In this document: piece by piece, positions 58,275 through 64,000 of the stretch | Layout of the letters: every line of letters begins with the position of its first letter | How positions within the stretch are numbered: the first letter of the stretch is position 1 | Assembly: GCA_023525715.1 (NCBI GenBank) | Contig: CM042012.1 | Span: forward strand, 119,432,298-119,496,297 | Direction: 5' to 3' | DNA length: 64,000 nucleotides | Source of the DNA: Cichorium intybus | Taxonomy: Eukaryota > Streptophyta > Magnoliopsida > Asterales > Asteraceae | Made by a program: the position numbers and the translations under genes | The notes under the pieces: generated by a model | Database searches by the model: none | What the model saw: only the letters and a program-made list of their open reading frames with translations | Told to the model about the DNA's origin: nothing

Positions 58275-61200
58275 GAGCGATGGTACCTTGGAGGAGGGAA
58301 TAGCGTTAAGTAGCGGATTCCAGGAACAAGCAGCAGGTCGTCAAGTTGGATCGAGCATCAGTTTAGGTTTGACTGAATGATTGGCGCAAACCTACATCCG
58401 CTTTTAGTCGAGATCAACACTTGCAATCCTCGAGATCAGCGCTAGCGACTTTGAAATTATTTGACGATGCTTGCAATTCACGCTCACAGGAGAAGTCATA
58501 TCTCATCTAATTTCAATCGAAGATTCAATACTTCTGATTTTGAAGTTCTTTTTGGATGTATCGTAGGTGATTAGGCACGCGTCGTTCAGATGAGACGGGA
58601 GACCTCCATAGACGTTGGCGGCTTCACTTCCATAGTCGTCAAGGGGTTTACTTACTCGGGAAGAGTTGTTGAAGCTTAATCAAACGGGAAAAAGAAAACG
58701 TATATTTGGCGAACAGATCTGTGGATTTCTACTTCGATGTGGGTGTGTTGGAGCTCACTGATTCTTAGTATGAAAAAATGGGTTCCAATTTTCTCTTTAT
58801 AAAAGATCTTTAATCAACACATCGACGTTCTTTGGAGGTGAATTGCTCCAGCAAAGAGATTTTACTGAGAGGTTTACGATTGGAGCTCAAGTTAAGCTGA
58901 ACAAGTTACCAGAAATGTTGGTGTCGATGACGTTAAGTAGTAGGGGCGAATTTGAGGAGAGATCGAGGTAGTTTGAGTTTGAAAATAAATTCTCAGGTGC
59001 CTTTTCTAGAAATTTTGTTTCCATCGTCATTAAATATCGACATTAGCACCGGGCTTTCTTCTTGGATAACAGATCTGGCTGACACGCTATATAACTGGAA
59101 TTCCATATATTATGGCAGTGATTATTTGGAATCAGATACAGGTTCCCAAGAATCTTCAAACAACATATTCCCTTCGAGCTTCCCATGTGGGAGACGCGAG
59201 AGTAAATACAAGTGACTAGAAGTGACGGTTTGGTTCAGTGGTGGAGCCGAGATTAGCCGAGACTCTGTACCAACTGTCAAAAAACTATTTAGTGAAGAAG
59301 TAAAAACAGCACCCGTTCTTGTTACAATCTTGATGTTGTCTCGATTAAAGTTGATAACTGCATCAGGTTTGATTTTGTAAGGACGATGGTTGTACTATCT
59401 GGATCTAATTGTCTTGATTTTACTTTCTTTCTTTTCACGATTTGTGCTAAGAAGGGAACACCTTGCTCGACTCACTCCAAAAAATGATTCGGTGGGACGT
59501 GGAGCTTTTTCTAAAAGGTGAAACCTCGTTTTTTGGATTCTTTCATGGGAAGAACTAAGTATTGATTTGAAGAGAGTGGCAAGCTTGTTGAATTCATTTC
59601 AGTTCTGCTCGAGATTTCAAGTAGATTGTATATGTAACATCTTTTTGTGGTTTTTCAATTTCAACGACAACCTAACCGAATTCATTTGCAAAACTTGAAC
59701 GGAAATTTGAAAATGAGTTTAGTTGTCTTGTAGAGAGAAGGTGGGGAAAATCATGGTCACCGTCTTTGCGATGGGAAGGATAACTGTACACCTCGTCAAT
59801 TTTGATTTTCTTTCAATTGCAAGTGTGCCCTCTTCACAGTATGAAGATGGATTTGTGTCCCTTTTTTGTTTTTACAGAAGGGGATAAGATCTTTACGATA
59901 ATGTCTTAATGAAATAGGTATCGATTAATCTTGGGAGTTGAGCGTCTTTAAATACTTTGTATGGCCTGGCCCCGCAAGAGTGATGAAGGTGATTGTGAGA
60001 AATGGCGATTGATATCCGGTCAATAAGAGAATATCTTCAATGATGTCGGCTTCTTCTTTTGACTTTCAAAATGGTTGTGGCAATTTGTGAAACGCCTCGA
60101 GTGCATGATTTGAGCCTTTGTCCAGATGGATTAACAAAGGCTGGTAGGTTTAGGTAATGTCAAAAATGTCTGATGTAGGTGGGAAGTTTCTTTGAAGCAT
60201 TTCATCAAACACTTGCAGTGCACAGTTCTTCCCCCATTTTTCTGAGCACATTAATAGCCGAGTGGTCCCCAAATTGTCTAGATAAAGTCTGTAAAACTTA
60301 TATCCAATTTTTTCAATTGTCACAGATGCAAGTTCATCTTAATTTCGAGAATACGATTTCAATTTTGACGATCTTCTGTGTTTGATCGAAACTCGTGTTG
60401 CAATCAATGATAGGAATTAACCTTATGCGTCAAGCTTTAAGAACGAAAACACAACAATTCCTCGAATTGGGTTTCTGGGTCCGTTCCAACTTTATTGTAG
60501 GAACAATACTGACAGATCAAGCGATCGTTTTTTTATATAAATAAAATGTAGACCCAATCGAGAAAGTCAACAAAATCTTGAATCAAAACCACCTAGAATG
60601 ACGAATGTAAGCGGGATTAGGAAACCATAAGCTGAGTAAAGTAAACTCATTGGAATAATAGATTTAAGATAGATTGCGAGTCGTCTTCTTCATTGTCGAT
60701 AGTCATAAAACCTTCCATTATTTTGCTGGGACCTGATTATCGTATTTGTATAGCTACGTTTGTGTGGGCCTGAGGGTATGAGAAATCGATCTGAAACATA
60801 AGATTTAATATTTCTTGATGGCCGACAAAGCTATATCGCCGTTGGTGGTGACCGGTGGTGGCATTTGGCGTAGAAACATAGATTGATTACTGAGAAAAGT
60901 AATTCAAAGTTGTCGTGGTTTGTTTAGTCGGCGAATAACATAGTTGACGGAGCGAGGGGTATACGCGACTGTCAAGAGTAGAAAATAGTGAGATCACTTA
61001 TCGTGTGAATCAGAAATGAACGCATCGTTCTTGATGTGGTCGACGAAGAAGTGAACGCATTTATGTTGGTTTGTAGGCGGCTTTCGATGTCCATGTTTCA
61101 TCGTGTGGTGCACTTAGATTAAATCATCGTGTATACTGGCATAAATTTCTCAGATCACCCTTTGAAGATCAACTCTTTACAGATCTTCGAGCAAATGGAA

Positions 61201-61320
61201 CTTTCAAAGAAATAGATCTGTAGAGATCGTTGCAGGAGCTCAATAATGAAGAACGGATTTGCAGAGATCGTTGAGAACGTGAGGCAGAACCTCGGGCGAC
61301 AATGGCTATTTGCTCGAGGT
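58275..61320. other. Non-coding interior of element B, right part
   Basis: Continues B after the copia insertion. No gag or pol domain on either strand. The short minus-strand frame at 61155-61337 overlaps the primer-binding region and has no family match. Nothing else is supported. Confidence 0.55.
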
Positions 61321-61338
61321 CCCACGGATGGCGCCAAA
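61321..61338 (-). promoter_or_regulatory. Primer-binding-type site of element B
   Basis: On the minus strand, next to the end of the 5' LTR, TTTGGCGCCATCCGTGGG. Many plant Gypsy-type elements have a TGGCGCC-starting primer site here. I do not assign the tRNA. Confidence 0.75.
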
Positions 61339-61826
61339 TGTTATGACATCGGATCTGCCATCGGGTCTGGGTGTCAGATCTGAATCGGAGGTCTTGAGGT
61401 TGATGTCGTTAGCGAGCTCCCGACTTGGACCCTAGTCACAATCAGAGAAGATAATTGTTAGAACCGTCCCAGGGCATGTGCTTCGGGAGCGGGTTCCGAC
61501 GATCAAGTTAGTGTGATGTACGAGATGGGATGGTTTCTCCTGGGCGGAGAGAACCATTATAGTGTATAATATAAGCGTAGAGAGCATAGATATGGAGAGG
61601 GAGAGGATGGAGGCTGATAACTTGGGGAGAAAGGTTCCCCTTATGTTCTATTAATTATATGGGACAACTAGGTCAGGCCTTGGGCCAGCTCAATTCAGGC
61701 CCAACTAGCCAAAGCAATGCTGGAGGGCAAGTCTGGCTGGAGACGCAGCCCTGCAGTGCTGGGGGAAGGCTGGCTGGTAGGCTGTCACGTCGTATGCTGT
61801 CAAGCTGTTCAGACCTATTATCATCA
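61339..61826 (-). repeat. 5' LTR of element B
   Basis: 488 bp, direct repeat of 46792-47260. Shared phrases include GACATCGGAT, GAGGTCTTGAGGTTGATG and GGGATGGTTTCTCCTGGG. Confidence 0.88.
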
Positions 61827-61847
61827 ATATATATTTGAGATACATGT

Positions 61848-61994
<147 letters not shown>

Positions 61995-62632
61995 TATGTT
62001 GTTATTGTTATAACCTTTGGTAGAGTGAATTGTTATCTGTGAATGACAATAATCGAGTTAAATATACATATTGATTGTATGAACAGAGTAGAGGCTAGAG
62101 TGGTTATGTTACAGAGTTTTGAGTCAGATTATACAGCCATGAGGGTTGTTGAGATGGAGTATAGTTGTATATAGAAGGAGTTCATGCGAGTGTTCAGGAT
62201 TGAGTCATGAGCAGTACTAGTTATGCTACTTACTGTTGAGTTGATGTTTGCTAATAATTAACTGATGTTTGTGAAGTTAATGAAATTGCAGGTTTCAGAT
62301 ATAAAGAGGAGATATATAATTGCTAATGAGATTAGCAAGAACGGTTGATAAAAAAATTATGTAATGAGAGAAATTTGTGGAGTGTATTGTAAGATTTGGT
62401 TGATACCATTTCTTATCGAATTGTATACTAACACATTCTGTGTTGATGTCGAGCAGGGAGATTTCTCACTAAGTTTTTTATAAGCTTACACTTGAGTTGT
62501 ATATTGTTTTACAGGTATCTGTAGCAGTGATAGGGGAAGGCATGTGATAAAGAGAGATGGAAAACTTAGAGCCTGTCCTTAGTTGTATTAGATTTTATTT
62601 GTAATGTCTGGTCTGTTTTGTAAGGACCCTTT

Positions 62633-63400
62633 TGTTGGATTAGGTGTCTAAGCCATGACTTTATATTTATATTTATCTTGATAATTGAAGCAAAGTCCAT
62701 TTGGGTTGCCCTCATAGTTGGAGGTCAGGATAGAGTTCAGTAGAGTAAAAGGTTGATTTATTAATTGTGTAATAAATCAATAGAATTAATTAAATGGTTT
62801 ATTAATATATTTAAGTGTTAATATATTAATTAGAAACTATAATAATTAATTGAGATTTAATCTAGAATTAATTGGATTTAATTTAGTGATTAAATTAATT
62901 AATTAAAAGTGTGAGGACTAGTTTGTATTTATTCAATAGTTGAATAACTGGCAAAGAGAAGTCCAGGGGCCAAAAGTGGCGCCACCCTTGGAGCCTTCTC
63001 TAGGGTTGGCGAAAACCCTAATTAGGGTTTAGGGATCTGGTCCAAGTGGTCAACAGGCTTGCCCACTTGGTGGCTCCTTAAGGTTTCAGGTGTAACCCTA
63101 GGAGGCTATAAAAGGAACCCTATGGCTCCCCATTATTCACGCCAACTCTAGCCAAGAGAACTCTGCTGAACTGTCTTCTCCATTGCTTTGGGTGTGACTT
63201 GCATTTGAGGCAGGACACTTGTGCTGCTAGCTTCAAGAACAAGATCAAAAGGTTGGTTTTTCTCACTTTTGATCTTTAGTAATTATTGTTGGCCTTTAGG
63301 TTTTAGTTTATTATCTTCATAGAAGAAAACATAGATCTTTCTAGGGTGCATGTGAACCATAAGGAACTTTTGTGTTCATTGTTTGCTAGTAAACCCTTCA
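62633..63400 (+). repeat. 5' LTR of a further copia element (cut by the window edge)
   Basis: 768 bp, TGTTGGATTAGG ... AAACCCTTCA. Homologous to the 3' LTR of element A but more than 10 percent different by eye, so a separate family member and not part of A. Confidence 0.9.
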
Positions 63401-64000
63401 GTGGTATCAGAGCTTAGGCTTGTTTTCTTGTGAATTTGATATAAACTGTTTGTATGATCATAAGGGTGATCGAAAATCATCCCTTGTGTGGCCAGGGTTT
63501 CATGTTGGCGGCTAGGGTTTGGAAACCCTAGCCTCCCCTTCCTTTTCTGCGAAATATTTGCTTGCCATGTATAGTTGGTTGTTATTTTTGGTAATTATTG
63601 GATAATTAAATAACTGGAACCCCTTCCCATGCTTGCTAGATTTCGATTTAAAGGGGAAGGTTAGGAAAATTAATTTGATTAATTTTGTGATTCCCTTATT
63701 TGATTTAGTTAGTTTAATTAAATTGTTTAATTAAAAGACCAATTAAATCATTTAAAGAATTAATTAAATTTTCGAAAAATAGCTTATAATTTGCGAAAAT
63801 TAAGAAATAATTAATTCTAAAATATTTTAATAAGATTAAAATATATCTTATATATTTATGATTAAAAGTTAATTATTTATATATAAGAAAATTGGTTAGT
63901 CTTACCGCAAGTAGGCCTCATTCACAAAACTGTCCTATAAAGAGGGTATAAGGCGACTGACTATAAAATGTTAGTCTAATGGGTATCCACTCTTACCCAC
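63401..64000 (+). mobile_element. Leader of the copia element with primer-binding site
   Basis: TGGTATCAGAGC at 63402-63413, one base after the LTR, is the initiator-Met-type primer site. It is followed by an AT-rich leader matching 51369-51950. The coding part lies outside the window. Confidence 0.88.

Larger units (their letters stand above)
46792..61826 (-). mobile_element. Element B: non-coding LTR retrotransposon derivative (LARD-like), minus strand
   Basis: Two direct repeats of 469 and 488 bp at 46792-47260 and 61339-61826, each TG..CA on either strand, with a 5-bp flank ATATA on both sides (46787-46791, 61827-61831). On the minus strand the 5' LTR is followed by TTTGGCGCCATCCGTGGGA, a primer-binding-type sequence, and the 3' LTR is preceded by the G-rich tract ACTGGGGGGGGACT, which fixes the orientation. 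After removing the nested copia element (50983-58269) it is about 7.7 kb and has no recognisable gag or pol; instead it holds GC-rich minisatellites. This fits a large retrotransposon derivative that would need enzymes from a relative. Confidence 0.85.

Overview
The window looks like nuclear DNA of a eudicot plant. The evidence is spliced plant genes (a nuclear-encoded PetM with a plastid presequence, an EXPP1-like secreted protein, a plant PXA-PX sorting nexin and a TMEM45/DUF716 membrane protein) in AT-rich DNA crowded with plant LTR retrotransposons, LINE relics, MITEs and long (TA)n arrays. An aster-family plant is plausible, but that is only an impression. I see no rRNA, tRNA or CRISPR array, and I did not find a convincing new biological system. 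What is unusual is the architecture: one very recent tandem duplication and several layers of nested transposons whose joints can be read to the base.

Layout. 1-6670 and 12453-19122 appear identical (constant offset of 12452 bases). Each copy carries an EXPP1-like gene (minus strand), a LINE relic cut by a solo LTR and a Harbinger-type MITE, and the start of a minus-strand element here called D2. Between them lies a ten-exon PXA-PX sorting-nexin gene (6640-11292, minus) whose last exon is cut at 6670/6671, so it lacks the C-terminal nexin domain. The geometry fits a head-to-tail duplication of the unit 6671-19122. If so, the intact nexin gene should lie to the left of the window.

19123-29350 is transposon debris: the rest of D2; a hAT-ended region (21858-27739) that holds (TA)n arrays, a Pack-like element with a pollen-receptor-kinase LRR fragment, and an 801-bp foldback Mutator element; then a hAT-type element (28356-29349) with two Harbinger-like MITEs inside it. 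The only intact single-copy genes are at 30104-31611: PetM (plus) and, convergent with it, the DUF716 protein (minus).

33698-42641 is element D1, of the same family as D2, split by a young chromovirus-type Ty3/Gypsy element (35770-40995, two 365-bp LTRs, target duplication AAGGG, three in-frame stops). 43980-45802 is an old Ty1/copia relic. A third D-type element (F) starts at 45803. It was split by a non-coding LTR element on the minus strand (B, 46792-61826, target duplication ATATA), which was itself split by a Ty1/copia element (A, 50983-58269, target duplication TTTAG). A further copia element begins at 62633 and leaves the window.

The genes do not form a shared pathway. PetM serves the cytochrome b6f complex in the thylakoid, the sorting nexin would act on endosomal membranes, EXPP1-like is predicted to be secreted, and DUF716 is a multipass membrane protein.
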